Below, piece by piece: positions 42,815 through 51,269 of a stretch of DNA of 64,000 nt. Below the pieces are notes generated by a model. It was not told where the DNA came from and searched no databases. It saw only the letters and a list, made by a program, of their open reading frames with translations. This DNA is from DASQUK01 sp963756425 (GTDB taxonomy: Bacteria > Actinomycetota > Acidimicrobiia > Acidimicrobiales > VFJN01). Position 1 is the stretch's first letter. Each line of letters begins with the position of its first letter. The stretch covers positions 124,001-188,000 of the forward strand of contig CAVWNW010000011.1 of NCBI GenBank assembly GCA_963756425.1. The letters run 5' to 3'. The position numbers were made by a program, and so were the translations under genes.

Positions 42815-44842
42815 TCAGAACGCCAGCAGCTCCCGCAGCGCCGGCAGCAGCCGGCCGTCGGCCGACCACACCGCTTCCAGCGTGGGCGCGAAGGGGATCG
42901 GGGTGTCGAGCCCGCCCACCCGGCGGACGGGTGCATCGAGGTCCATGAAGGCCTCGTCGGCGATCGTGGCCGCGATCTCCGCTCCCAGCCCGCCGGTCAG
43001 CCCCGCCTCGTGCAGGACCAGCACCCGCGACGTCCGCCGCACCGAGTCGAGCACCGTGTCGCGGTCCCACGGGCGGAGCGAGCGCAGGTCGATCACCTCC
43101 ACCTCGCCGACACCCTCGGCCGCGAGCGCGTCGGCGGTGGTGACCGCCCACCCGACCCCGGCGCCGTACGTCACGAGCGTGGCCGCGGTGCCCGGCCGGG
43201 CAATGCGGGCGGCGCCGATCGGCACCACGTGGTGCCCGCCCGGCACCGGGCCCCGCACGCTGCGATACAGGCGCTTGTGCTCGAGGACGAGCACGGGGTT
43301 GCCGTCGTCCACCGCCGCCAGCAGCAGGCCCTTGGCGTCGTCGGCGGTGGCCGGCGCCACCACCTTCAGGCCGGGAACGTGGCAGAACCAGGCTTCGACG
43401 TTCTGGGAGTGGAACGGGCCGGCGCCGAGGCCCCCGCCCACGGGCAGGCGCACGACCAGGGGAACGGCGGCGTTCCAGCGGTAGCGGGTCGTGGCCACGT
43501 TGTTGACGAGCTGGTTGAACCCGCAGCTCACGAAGTCGCCGAACTGCATCTCCACGATTGGCCGGAACCCGGCGAGCGCGAGCCCGAGCGCGGCGCCGAT
43601 GGCCCCGGACTCGATGATCGGCGTGTTGCGCACCCGCTCGGTGCCGAACTCGTCGGCCAGACCCTCCGTCGCCTTGAACACCCCGCCGTAGCCCGCGATG
43701 TCTTGGCCGAGCAGCACGACCCGATCGTCGGCGGCCAACGCCACCCGCATGGCGTCCCTGACGGCGTCGATGTAGCGCACGTCGCCGCCTGAGTCGTCGG
43801 CTGCCTCACGGTCGGTGTCGGCCCGCCGGAGCGGGGCCGGCGCTGCGTACACCCGTCCCAGCTCCTCGTCCGCGGTCGTCGCTGGAGCCGGTGCCGACAG
43901 CGCGCCCGACACGAGCGTCTCGACCTCGGACCGCAGCTCGTCGCGGAGCACGGCGCGCTCCATCGCCGGCAGCAGGCCGGCCTCGTCGAGCCGGGCCTCG
44001 AACCGGTCGATCGGATCGCGCGCCATCCAGGTTGCGAGGTCCGCCGCGGGCACGTAGTCGTTCCCGGACGCCTCCTCGTGGCCCCGCATGCGGAACGTCT
44101 TGCACTCGAGCAGCGTCGGCCCCTCGCCGGCCCGGCCCCGCGCCGCCGCGCGCTCGCACGCGTCCCGCACCGCCAGCACGTCGTTGCCGTCGACGAGCTC
44201 GCCCGGCATGCCGTAGCCGGCGGCGCGGTCGACGAGGTCGACGCAGGCGTACTGCTCGCCGACCGGCGTCGACAGGCCCCACTGGTTGTTCTCGATGACG
44301 AACAGGACCGGCAGCCTCCAGACCGCTGCCAGGTTCATGGCCTCGTGGACGTCGCCTTCGCTGCTGGCGCCGTCACCCGTCAGCACGGCCGCCACCCGGT
44401 CCTCGCCGCTCAGACGCGCCGCCAGGGCGAGCCCGGTGGCGACCGGGACCATGGCGCCCAGGTGGCTGATCATGCCGACCACGTGATGCTCGAGGTCGCC
44501 GAAGTGGAAGGTGCGGTCGCGGCCGCCCGTGATCGGTCCTTCGCGACCGAGGAGCTGGCGGAACAGCACGTCGAGGTCGAGGCCCCGGCCGGTGAACACA
44601 CCCAGGTTGCGGTGGGCGGGAAGGATCCAGTCGTCCGCGCGCAGCGCAGCCACGAGGCCGACCGACACGGCCTCCTGGCCGATGCCCGAGAACCACTTGC
44701 TGAGCTGGCCGCGTCGCAGCAGGGCCAGCATCTTGTCCTCGATGACCCGAGGGAGCAGGAGCGCGCGGTACAGGGCGCGCATCTCGTCGTCGGTCGGTCT
44801 GCCGGGGGCACGGCCCGCGGTGGGCGCGTCCAGTTCGGTCAC
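42815..44842 (-). CDS. Fused alpha/beta E1 component of an alpha-keto acid dehydrogenase
   Basis: 675 residues. The alpha half (1-320) has 'SKWFSGIGQEAVSVG' and the thiamine diphosphate motif from 'GDGASSEGDVHEAMNL' to 'VIENNQ'. The beta half (about 345-675) has 'GYGGVFKATEGLADEFG', 'QFGDFVSCGFNQLVNN' and the C-terminal transketolase domain. Pyruvate or branched-chain E1 is normally two proteins. The fused form occurs in several bacterial groups. No E2, E3 or lipoyl domain is adjacent, so it must use partners elsewhere or act as a stand-alone decarboxylase. The substrate is not readable. Confidence 0.85.
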   Translation of the reverse strand: MTELDAPTAGRAPGRPTDDEMRALYRALLLPRVIEDKMLALLRRGQLSKWFSGIGQEAVSVGLVAALRADDWILPAHRNLGVFTGRGLDLDVLFRQLLGREGPITGGRDRTFHFGDLEHHVVGMISHLGAMVPVATGLALAARLSGEDRVAAVLTGDGASSEGDVHEAMNLAAVWRLPVLFVIENNQWGLSTPVGEQYACVDLVDRAAGYGMPGELVDGNDVLAVRDACERAAARGRAGEGPTLLECKTFRMRGHEEASGNDYVPAADLATWMARDPIDRFEARLDEAGLLPAMERAVLRDELRSEVETLVSGALSAPAPATTADEELGRVYAAPAPLRRADTDREAADDSGGDVRYIDAVRDAMRVALAADDRVVLLGQDIAGYGGVFKATEGLADEFGTERVRNTPIIESGAIGAALGLALAGFRPIVEMQFGDFVSCGFNQLVNNVATTRYRWNAAVPLVVRLPVGGGLGAGPFHSQNVEAWFCHVPGLKVVAPATADDAKGLLLAAVDDGNPVLVLEHKRLYRSVRGPVPGGHHVVPIGAARIARPGTAATLVTYGAGVGWAVTTADALAAEGVGEVEVIDLRSLRPWDRDTVLDSVRRTSRVLVLHEAGLTGGLGAEIAATIADEAFMDLDAPVRRVGGLDTPIPFAPTLEAVWSADGRLLPALRELLAF

Positions 44843-44873
44843 GGCGACCAGTGTCGCACCCGACGGCGGCCGA

Positions 44874-45650
44874 TCACCCGGACGACTGGTCGACCCAGCT
44901 GCCCCGTTCCTCGAGGACCGCCTTCAGCACGTCGGGCCGGTCGGTCATGATGCCGTCGACGCCGAGGTCCAACAGCCGGTGCATCTCGGTGGCATCGTTG
45001 ACCGTCCAGACGTGCACCTGAAGGTCGCGGCGGTGCGCGGCGGCCAGGAACCGGCGGGTCACGATGGTCACCGGTCCGAACTTCACCGGCACCTGCACGC
45101 ACGCCGCCGAGAACCGGCGTCCGGGCACACCCCGAGAGGCCAGCACCAGGCGCCGGACCTGGCGGGGGCCCATGGAGGTGCAGATCCTGTCGCCGATGGC
45201 CGACCGGATGCGGGCCAGGCGGTCATCCGAGAACGCCCCCACGCACACGCGATCGACGCTGCCCGTGCGGCGGATGAGGTCGATGAGCGGATCGACGGCG
45301 GCGTCGTGCTTCGGGTCGATGTTGACCCGGACGTCGGGCCAGGCGGTCAGGACGTCCTCGAGCAACGGGATCTCCTGGCGGCCGCGCACCCGTGCTGCGC
45401 GCACCTCCGCCCACGGCAGCTCGCAGATGGCGCCGGTGCGGTCGGTCAGGCGGTCCAGGGTGCCATCGTGGAAGGCGACGAGGACCCCGTCGGCGGTGGC
45501 GTGCGCATCGGTCTCCAGGTAGCGGTAGCCGAGCGCGACGGCGGCCTGGAACGACTCCATCGTGTTCTCGCCGCTGGCGTGGTCGAAATGGGCGCCCTGG
45601 TGCGCAAAGGCCAGGGGCCCCGGCCAGTCGAGGAAGGGGAGGCGAGCCAT
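44874..45650 (-). CDS. Glycerophosphodiester phosphodiesterase
   Basis: 258 residues, no signal peptide. 'PLAFAHQGAHFDHASGENT' is the first catalytic His region with Gln replacing the common Arg (HRG to HQG), followed by 'YLETDAHATADGVLVAFHD' with the metal and second His residues. 'VWTVNDATEMHRLLDLGVDG' is the usual C-terminal strand. It hydrolyses glycerophosphodiesters to glycerol-3-phosphate and alcohol, as in lipid turnover. The ATG at 45650 is chosen; the long frame upstream is antisense to an aldehyde dehydrogenase. Confidence 0.9.
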   Translation of the reverse strand: MARLPFLDWPGPLAFAHQGAHFDHASGENTMESFQAAVALGYRYLETDAHATADGVLVAFHDGTLDRLTDRTGAICELPWAEVRAARVRGRQEIPLLEDVLTAWPDVRVNIDPKHDAAVDPLIDLIRRTGSVDRVCVGAFSDDRLARIRSAIGDRICTSMGPRQVRRLVLASRGVPGRRFSAACVQVPVKFGPVTIVTRRFLAAAHRRDLQVHVWTVNDATEMHRLLDLGVDGIMTDRPDVLKAVLEERGSWVDQSSG

Positions 45651-45660
45651 GGCGGCGGGG

Positions 45661-45670
45661 ACGGTAGCGT
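45661..45670. promoter_or_regulatory. Overlapping divergent -10 elements in a 28-bp spacer
   Basis: On the plus strand TAGCGT (45665-45670) is 8 nt before the ATG at 45679. On the minus strand TACCGT (plus 45661-45666) is 10 nt before the ATG at 45650. The hexamers overlap by two bases. Confidence 0.55.
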
Positions 45671-45678
45671 CAAAAACG

Positions 45679-47178
45679 ATGAGTGAGCGTTCCGAAGGAC
45701 GAGAGAGCCAACCCGGCCCGAGCGGCCCGGCCGAAGGCCAAGAGCGGGGAACAACGAGTGAGCTGATCGCAATACCCATCGGCGACGAGCGGGTCACCAC
45801 CGACGACGAGATGGTGGTGGCGTCGCCGTACGACGGTGCCGAGATCGGTCGGGTGCCCTCGTGCGGTGCCGCCCAGGTCGATCGGGCGGTGGCAGCGGCC
45901 AAGGCTCGGCTGGCCGAGCCCCTGCCCGCACACGAGCGGGCCGTGATCCTCGAGCGGGCGGCCGGACTGCTGGCCGAGCGCCAGGAGGACTTCGCCCACA
46001 CCATCGCCCAGGAGGCGGCCAAGCCCATCCGCACCGCCCGCATCGAGGCCGTCCGTGCGGTCGACACGTTCCGCTTCAGCGCCGTCGAGGCCCGCAGCCT
46101 CACGGGCGAGATGGTCCCCGTCGACGCCAGCGTTCCCGGCACCGGAAAGCTCGCCTTCACGCTGCGGGTCCCGGTGGGGGTGGTCGGCGCCATCAGCCCG
46201 TTCAACTTCCCCCTCAACCTCGTCAGCCACAAGGTGGCGCCCGCCATCGCCGCCGGCTGTCCCGTGGTGCTGAAGCCCGCCAGCCAGACGCCGCTGTCGG
46301 CCCTGGCGCTGGCGCTCATGCTGTTGGACGAGTGTGGCCTGCCGCCCGGCTGGCTCAACGTCGTGACCGGGTCGGGACGAACGGTGGGCGATCCGCTGGT
46401 GGCGCACGACGACGTGGCCCTCATCACGTTCACCGGTTCTCCCGAGGTGGGCTGGGGCATCCGAGAGCGGGCACCCCGCAAGAAGGTCAACCTCGAGCTG
46501 GGCAACAACAGCCCGGTGATCATCGAGCCCGATGGCGACTGGCGCGGCGCCGCCGCCAAGCTCAAGATCGCCGGCTTCAGCCACGCCGGCCAGTCGTGCA
46601 TCTCGGCGCAGCGGCTCCTCGTGCACCGCTCGATCCACGACGAGTTCGTGGCGGCGCTGGCCGACGAGGTGGCGACGCTCGTCGTGGGGCCACCGCTCGA
46701 CGAGGCCACCGACCTGTCGGCGCTGATCTCCTCCGGCGACACCGAGAGGGTCAAGGGCTGGATCGATGACGCCGTGGCCGCCGGGGCGAAGGTCGCGGTC
46801 GGCGGCGACGTGGGCGACGACGGCGTGCTTCGGCCCACGGTCCTCACCGACGTGACACCCGACATGAAGGTGTGCGCCACCGAGGTTTTCGGCCCGGTGG
46901 TCGGCGTGGCGGCGTACGACGACCTCGACGAGGCGCTGGCACTGGCCAACGACACCCGATACGGGCTGCAGGCCGCGATCTTCACGGCCCGGATCGACGC
47001 CGCCCTGGCGGCCGCGCGCCGGCTCGACTTCGGCGGCGTGATGATCAACGAGGTACCGACCTGGCGGGCCGACCAGCAGCCCTACGGGGGCGTGCGGGAC
47101 AGCGGCAACACCCGCGAGGGGCCACGCTACGCGGTGCGGGAGATGACCGAGCACCGCCTGGTCGTCATCCAGGCATGA
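45679..47178 (+). CDS. Aldehyde dehydrogenase family protein (second)
   Basis: 499 residues from the ATG at 45679, with a non-conserved polar N-terminus of about 25 residues. 'GAISPFNFPLNLVSHKVAPA' binds the cofactor, 'VNLELGNNSPVII' has the general-base Glu with Asn in place of the usual Gly-Lys, and 'AGFSHAGQSCISAQRLLV' the catalytic Cys. The pattern resembles the SSDH/phosphonoacetaldehyde-lactaldehyde-type subgroup rather than the enzyme at 40 kb. The substrate is unknown. A small DUF2203 gene follows after 4 bases. Confidence 0.85.
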   Translation: MSERSEGRESQPGPSGPAEGQERGTTSELIAIPIGDERVTTDDEMVVASPYDGAEIGRVPSCGAAQVDRAVAAAKARLAEPLPAHERAVILERAAGLLAERQEDFAHTIAQEAAKPIRTARIEAVRAVDTFRFSAVEARSLTGEMVPVDASVPGTGKLAFTLRVPVGVVGAISPFNFPLNLVSHKVAPAIAAGCPVVLKPASQTPLSALALALMLLDECGLPPGWLNVVTGSGRTVGDPLVAHDDVALITFTGSPEVGWGIRERAPRKKVNLELGNNSPVIIEPDGDWRGAAAKLKIAGFSHAGQSCISAQRLLVHRSIHDEFVAALADEVATLVVGPPLDEATDLSALISSGDTERVKGWIDDAVAAGAKVAVGGDVGDDGVLRPTVLTDVTPDMKVCATEVFGPVVGVAAYDDLDEALALANDTRYGLQAAIFTARIDAALAAARRLDFGGVMINEVPTWRADQQPYGGVRDSGNTREGPRYAVREMTEHRLVVIQA

Positions 47179-47182
47179 CGGC

Positions 47183-47587
47183 GTGACCGATCCCAGCCCC
47201 GGCGGACCCAAGGGGCCCAGCCGGGTGTGGACGGTCGACGAGGCCAACGCCGCGCTGGGGTGGGTGAGCGACGTCGTGGCGCGGGCGCAGGGCCTCTGGG
47301 ACGACTTCCGGCGCAACACGGTCGGCCGGGCCCGGCTGGCCCGCCAGAACGGCCACGGGCTGGTGCCCGCCGACCCCCGCCCGATCCAGTCCTGCATCGA
47401 CGAGCTGGCGGCGGCCGGGATCGTCCTGCGTGACATCGAGCGCGGCCTCATCGACTTCCCCGCCCGGGCGCCGAGCGGGCGGTGGTACTGGCTGTGCTGG
47501 GTAGCCGGCGAGGACGCCGTCGAGTGGTGGCACTGGCCCGAGGACGGCTTCGGCGGCCGTACCCGCCTCGACGATCCGCCCAAGTAG
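47183..47587 (+). CDS. DUF2203 family protein
   Basis: 134 residues. 'VWTVDEANAALGWVSDVVAR', 'CIDELAAAGIVLRDIERGLI' and 'WYWLCWVAGEDAVEWWHWPE' with 'GFGGRTRL' near the end are the conserved blocks of DUF2203 as I know them: a helical start and a Trp-rich strand pair. No known function. The GTG start is 4 bases after the aldehyde dehydrogenase, so it belongs to that operon. The first 14 residues are Pro/Gly-rich. Confidence 0.8.
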   Translation: MTDPSPGGPKGPSRVWTVDEANAALGWVSDVVARAQGLWDDFRRNTVGRARLARQNGHGLVPADPRPIQSCIDELAAAGIVLRDIERGLIDFPARAPSGRWYWLCWVAGEDAVEWWHWPEDGFGGRTRLDDPPK

Positions 47588-47622
47588 GCCGGATCGGGTG
47601 GTGCTGATCGACTGACGAGCGA

Positions 47623-47677
47623 CGCCGCCGTAGGCGGCGACCAAAGTCTCGTTTCGCAACCTCTGGATGCGAAACGA
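47623..47677. terminator. Two adjacent hairpins between convergent genes
   Basis: CGCCGCC-gta-GGCGGCG (47623-47639), then TCGTTTCGCA and TGCGAAACGA (47649-47658, 47668-47677) with a 9-nt loop. The second is a perfect 10-bp stem. They lie between the stops of DUF2203 and FadD and could terminate both transcripts. Confidence 0.6.
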
Positions 47678-47681
47678 CGCA

Positions 47682-49232
47682 TCAGATGATTCTCGTCTGG
47701 TGGCCCTTCCAGTACTCGTCCTTGAGCAGGCGCTTGTAGAGCTTGCCGGTGGGATGGCGGGGCAGCTCGGGTCGGAAGTCCACGCTCCGGGGGCACTTGA
47801 CGTCCGCCAGGCGCTCCCGGCAGTAGGCGAGCAGCTCGCGCTCCAGCTCGGGGCCGGCGTCGTCCATCGACAGAGGCTCCACCACCGCCTTGACCTCCTC
47901 GCCGAACTCGTCGTGGGGGATTCCGAACACGGCCACGTCAGCCACCTTGGGGTGCATGGCCAGGACGTTCTCGGCCTCCTGCGGGTACACGTTCACGCCG
48001 CCGGTGATGATCATGTAGGCCTTGCGGTCGGTCAGGTACAGGAACCCGTCGTCATCCAGGTAGCCGACGTCGCCGAGCGTGGTCCACCCGTGTCCGCCGG
48101 GATCGTGGGCGGCGGCCGTCTTGTCGGGATCGTTGTGATAGGTGAACTCGGCGTCGCCGCCGAAGTAGATGGTGCCCGGCTCACCGGGCGGCGCCTCGCG
48201 GCCCTCCTCGTCGAGGATGTGCACCTCGCCCAGGAGCGATCGACCGACGGTGCCCCGGTGGGCGAGCCACTCCTCGCTGTTGCAGCAGACGAAGCCGTTG
48301 CCCTCGGTGCCCGCGTAGTACTCGTACAGGATCGGTCCCCACCACTCGATCATCTGCTCCTTCACTGCCACGGGGCAGGGTGCGGCGGCATGGACGGCGA
48401 CCTGGAGCGACGAAAGGTCGTGCGGCTCGCGGACGTCGGCCGGCAGCTTGAGCATGCGGATGAACATGGTCGGCACCCACTGGCTGTGCGTCACCCGATA
48501 GCGCTCGATCAACGCCAGGGCCTCGGCCGGGTCGAAGTGCTCCATCACCACCGCCGTGCCGCCGAGCCGGTGGACCGCCATGGTGAAGCGCAGCGGCGCC
48601 GAGTGGTACAGCGGGGCGGGGGAGAGGTACACGGTGTCGGCGGTGCCGCCGTAGAGGCCCGCCAGCAGCAGGTGGACCGGGTCGGCGCTGCCGACGGGTG
48701 CGCCCGACAGCGGGGCCTCGATGCCCTTGGGGCGCCCGGTCGTGCCCGACGAGTAGAGCATGTCCCGTCCCTCGGTCCGCTCCTCGGCGAGCGGGGTGTC
48801 CGGTTGCGCGGCGATGGCATCCTCGTAGGGCTCGTAGCCGTCGATGGCGCCATCCAGCATGAACGGCTTCACGCCGTCGGCCAGCGCACCCACGAGTTCT
48901 GCGGCCTGGTCGGCCTTGTAGGCAGAGGTGACGAAAGCCTGCGCGCCGGAATCCTCGATGATGTAGGCCATCTCGTCGGTCGTCAGCCGCGAGCTCATCG
49001 CCGTGTAGTAGAGGCCGGCGTAGTACGCACCCCAGGCGAGCGCGTGGAGCCGCGGGTGGTTCTCGAGGCAGAACGCCACGTGGTCGCCGGGGCGGAGGCC
49101 CAGGGAGCGGAACAGGTGCGATACCCGGTTCGCCTCGGCGTCGAGCTCGCGGTAGGTGACGACTTGACCCGAGCCGGCCATGACCACGGCGGGCTTGTCG
49201 GGGGTGGTGTCTGCGTGGGCGCCGGGAAACAT
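47682..49232 (-). CDS. Acyl-CoA synthetase (FadD family, second)
   Basis: 516 residues. P-loop 'MLYSSGTTGRPKGIEAPL', 'YEYYAGTEGNGFVCCNSEEW', 'GDVGYLDDDGFLYLTDRKAY' and C-terminal catalytic Lys in 'RHPTGKLYKRLLKDEYW'. This set is typical of mycobacterial FadD4/FadD-like ligases. It activates a carboxylic acid as acyl-CoA. No neighbouring beta-oxidation genes in its operon, so the substrate is open. The leaderless -10 TACCGT lies 8 nt before the ATG at 49232. Confidence 0.9.
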   Translation of the reverse strand: MFPGAHADTTPDKPAVVMAGSGQVVTYRELDAEANRVSHLFRSLGLRPGDHVAFCLENHPRLHALAWGAYYAGLYYTAMSSRLTTDEMAYIIEDSGAQAFVTSAYKADQAAELVGALADGVKPFMLDGAIDGYEPYEDAIAAQPDTPLAEERTEGRDMLYSSGTTGRPKGIEAPLSGAPVGSADPVHLLLAGLYGGTADTVYLSPAPLYHSAPLRFTMAVHRLGGTAVVMEHFDPAEALALIERYRVTHSQWVPTMFIRMLKLPADVREPHDLSSLQVAVHAAAPCPVAVKEQMIEWWGPILYEYYAGTEGNGFVCCNSEEWLAHRGTVGRSLLGEVHILDEEGREAPPGEPGTIYFGGDAEFTYHNDPDKTAAAHDPGGHGWTTLGDVGYLDDDGFLYLTDRKAYMIITGGVNVYPQEAENVLAMHPKVADVAVFGIPHDEFGEEVKAVVEPLSMDDAGPELERELLAYCRERLADVKCPRSVDFRPELPRHPTGKLYKRLLKDEYWKGHQTRII

Positions 49233-49240
49233 GGCCCGGC

Positions 49241-49305
49241 ACGGTAGCTGCCTCGTGACTCAGGGCCCATCCCGGGGCGGGACTCGCCGCAGGCGCCGAT
49301 AGCCT
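49241..49305. promoter_or_regulatory. Divergent leaderless promoters
   Basis: On the minus strand TACCGT (49241-49246) is 8 nt before the FadD start. On the plus strand TAGCCT (49300-49305) is 8 nt before the GTG at 49314. Confidence 0.55.
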
Positions 49306-49313
49306 GATCCGAA

Positions 49314-50090
49314 GTGGACATCACCGACCGGTTCGCCGAACTGGTGCGCGGTCCGGAGGAGCGATGCCAGCTCGATCTGGGGGCCTTGCTGATCGCCGCC
49401 CACGCCCGGCGCGACCTCGACGTCGATGCCCAGGTCGAGCGCCTCGATGAGCTGGCCGCGAGCTGTCCGGGCTCCGACATCGACGCCCTCACTGCGCACC
49501 TGTGCGGGACCCTGGGCTTCCGGGGCGACACCGACGACTACAGCCACCCGCGCAACTCGTTGCTCGACGTCGTGCTCGACCGGCGCCGCGGGATCCCGAT
49601 CACGCTGTCCATCGTCGTCCTGGAGGTCGGCCGCCGGCTCGACATACCGCTCCAGGGCGTGGGGATGCCCGGGCACTTCCTCGTGCGTGACGCCAAGGAC
49701 GACGACGTGTTCGTGGACCCGTTCCACCGGGTGCAGCTCGACAGGGCCGGCTGCGAGACGCTGTTCGCCAAGCTCCACGGCGCCAAGGCTCGGTTCGAGC
49801 CCCGCTTCCTCGAGCCGGTCGGACCCCGGGGGATCATGGCCAGGATGCTCACCAACCTCCAGCGATCGTTCGTCGGTCGCGGCGACCGGGCCGGGGCGCT
49901 TTGGTCGCAGTGCCTGCGGGTGCTGGTACCAGGCACCACGGTGACCGACCGGCGCCAGCTGGCGGCGATGCTGGCGGCCAATGGCCGGTTCGATTCCGCA
50001 GCGCAGGAGCTTGACGCCATCGCCGAGGAAGGCCTCGGCGGCGTCCGCGACCGCGTCGCGGCCACCGCGATGCGCGCCAAGCTCAACTGA
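49314..50090 (+). CDS. Transglutaminase-like SirB1 family protein
   Basis: 258 residues. 'NSLLDVVLDRRRGIPITLSI' and 'GVGMPGHFLVRDAKDDDVFV' are the conserved SirB1/transglutaminase_9 motifs, the second with the His of the fold. The usual nucleophilic Cys is not evident at the 'RRGIPITLS' site, as in many SirB1 proteins. The C-terminal third is helical and TPR-like ('VTDRRQLAAMLAANGRFDSA'). Function unknown. The GTG start is supported by its -10. Confidence 0.8.
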   Translation: MDITDRFAELVRGPEERCQLDLGALLIAAHARRDLDVDAQVERLDELAASCPGSDIDALTAHLCGTLGFRGDTDDYSHPRNSLLDVVLDRRRGIPITLSIVVLEVGRRLDIPLQGVGMPGHFLVRDAKDDDVFVDPFHRVQLDRAGCETLFAKLHGAKARFEPRFLEPVGPRGIMARMLTNLQRSFVGRGDRAGALWSQCLRVLVPGTTVTDRRQLAAMLAANGRFDSAAQELDAIAEEGLGGVRDRVAATAMRAKLN

Positions 50091-50117
50091 CCCCGGCGCG
50101 TCTCCGGGATCACCGTT

Positions 50118-50153
50118 CCGAGGCAATGGGGACCGGCACCCCGTTTGCCTCGG
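50118..50153. terminator. Strong nested hairpin between convergent genes
   Basis: CCGAGGCAA (50118-50126) pairs with TTGCCTCGG (50145-50153), and inside it GGGG (50128-50131) pairs with CCCC (50139-50142). It lies 28 bases after one stop and 11 before the other. No U-tract. Confidence 0.65.
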
Positions 50154-50163
50154 GTCCCTCGGT

Positions 50164-50607
50164 TCAGGTGCGGCTCGTGACGGCCGCGTCGACCCGGTCG
50201 CCGTGGCCCCGCGCCCGCAGGCATTCCCGCAGCCGTTCGGCGGCGTCGTCGAGGGCCGAAGGATCGGGATCGTGGTCGGCACGGCTGAACGACAACTCGG
50301 CTTCGACGTTGATCGGCACCAGGTGCAGGTGGCAGTGCGGGACCTCGAGCCCGGCGATGATCATGCCGATGCGGCGGGGCGCGAACACCTGCATCTGTGC
50401 CTGCCCGACCTCCCTCGCCACCCGCATCAGATGCGCGGCCAGCTCGGGGTCGAGGTCGATCCAGTGGTCGACCTCCTCGATGGGCACGACCAGCACGTGC
50501 CCGCGGGTGATCGGGGCGATGGTCAGGAAGACGACCGCCCGGTCGTCGCGCCACACGAACCGGCCCGGGATCTCCCCCTCGATGATCTTGGTGAACAACG
50601 TCGCCAT
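50164..50607 (-). CDS. HIT-family hydrolase
   Basis: 147 residues from the ATG at 50607. 'IIEGEIPGRFVWRDDRAVVF', 'TRGHVLVVPIEEVDHW' and the triad 'PHCHLHLVPIN' (H-x-H-x-H). HIT enzymes cleave or transfer nucleoside phosphates, for example AMP-lysine or adenosine phosphoramidates. A GTG three codons upstream is possible, but the leaderless -10 TACTGT, 7 nt before 50607, favours the ATG. The C-terminal 40 residues are charged and not conserved. Confidence 0.9.
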   Translation of the reverse strand: MATLFTKIIEGEIPGRFVWRDDRAVVFLTIAPITRGHVLVVPIEEVDHWIDLDPELAAHLMRVAREVGQAQMQVFAPRRIGMIIAGLEVPHCHLHLVPINVEAELSFSRADHDPDPSALDDAAERLRECLRARGHGDRVDAAVTSRT

Positions 50608-50614
50608 GGCCGGC

Positions 50615-50644
50615 ACAGTAGGGCGTCACGAGCCCACCTAGGCT
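50615..50644. promoter_or_regulatory. Divergent leaderless promoters
   Basis: On the minus strand TACTGT (50615-50620) is 7 nt before the HIT start. On the plus strand TAGGCT (50639-50644) is 10 nt before the ATG at 50655. Confidence 0.5.
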
Positions 50645-50654
50645 TTCCGCCCAC

Positions 50655-51269
50655 ATGGAGGGCACGACCGACGATGCGGTGACCAGCGGCTTTGCGCACC
50701 AGGTGCTCACGCTGCCCAACCTGGTCACCTTCGCCCGCCTGGCGTGCCTCCCCGTGTTCCTGTGGCTGCTGTTCGGCAAGGAGGACCGCGCCGCCGCTGC
50801 CGCGCTCCTGGCCGTCCTGGGCATCACCGACTGGGTCGACGGCTACCTGGCGCGGCACCTGGGTCAGGTGTCGGAGCTCGGCAAGATCCTCGATCCGGTC
50901 GCCGACCGGCTTCTGTTCCTGGTCGGTGCCGGGGGGATCCTGATCGACGGCTCGGTCCCCACGTGGTTCGCGGTGACCGTGCTGGTGCGGGAGACGCTGG
51001 TGGGCGGCGCCACCCTCGTGCTCGCCGCCCTCGGCGCCCGACGCATCGACGTGACCTGGTTCGGCAAGGCCGGGACCTTCGGGCTGATGATCGCCTTCCC
51101 GCTGTTCCTCGCTAGCCATTCGGACCTGTGGTGGGCCGACACTGCCGGCGTGCTGGCGTGGATCGCCGGGATACCCGCCCTGGCGCTCAGCCTCTACGCG
51201 GCCGTGCTCTACATACCCATCGCCCGGCGCGCGCTCAGGGAAGGTCGGGCGGTGCCGTCCGGTACGTGA
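50655..51269 (+). CDS. CDP-alcohol phosphatidyltransferase family protein (PgsA-like)
   Basis: 204 residues with five or six membrane segments. The catalytic D-x2-D-G-x2-A-R-x8-G-x3-D-x3-D signature is complete, from 'DWVDGYLAR' to 'GKILDPVAD'. It joins a CDP-diacylglycerol with an alcohol such as glycerol-3-phosphate or inositol phosphate in the membrane. The N-terminal 'LTLPNLVTFARLACLPVF' is typical of PgsA/cardiolipin-synthase-like members. Which lipid is made cannot be told. Confidence 0.9.
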   Translation: MEGTTDDAVTSGFAHQVLTLPNLVTFARLACLPVFLWLLFGKEDRAAAAALLAVLGITDWVDGYLARHLGQVSELGKILDPVADRLLFLVGAGGILIDGSVPTWFAVTVLVRETLVGGATLVLAALGARRIDVTWFGKAGTFGLMIAFPLFLASHSDLWWADTAGVLAWIAGIPALALSLYAAVLYIPIARRALREGRAVPSGT

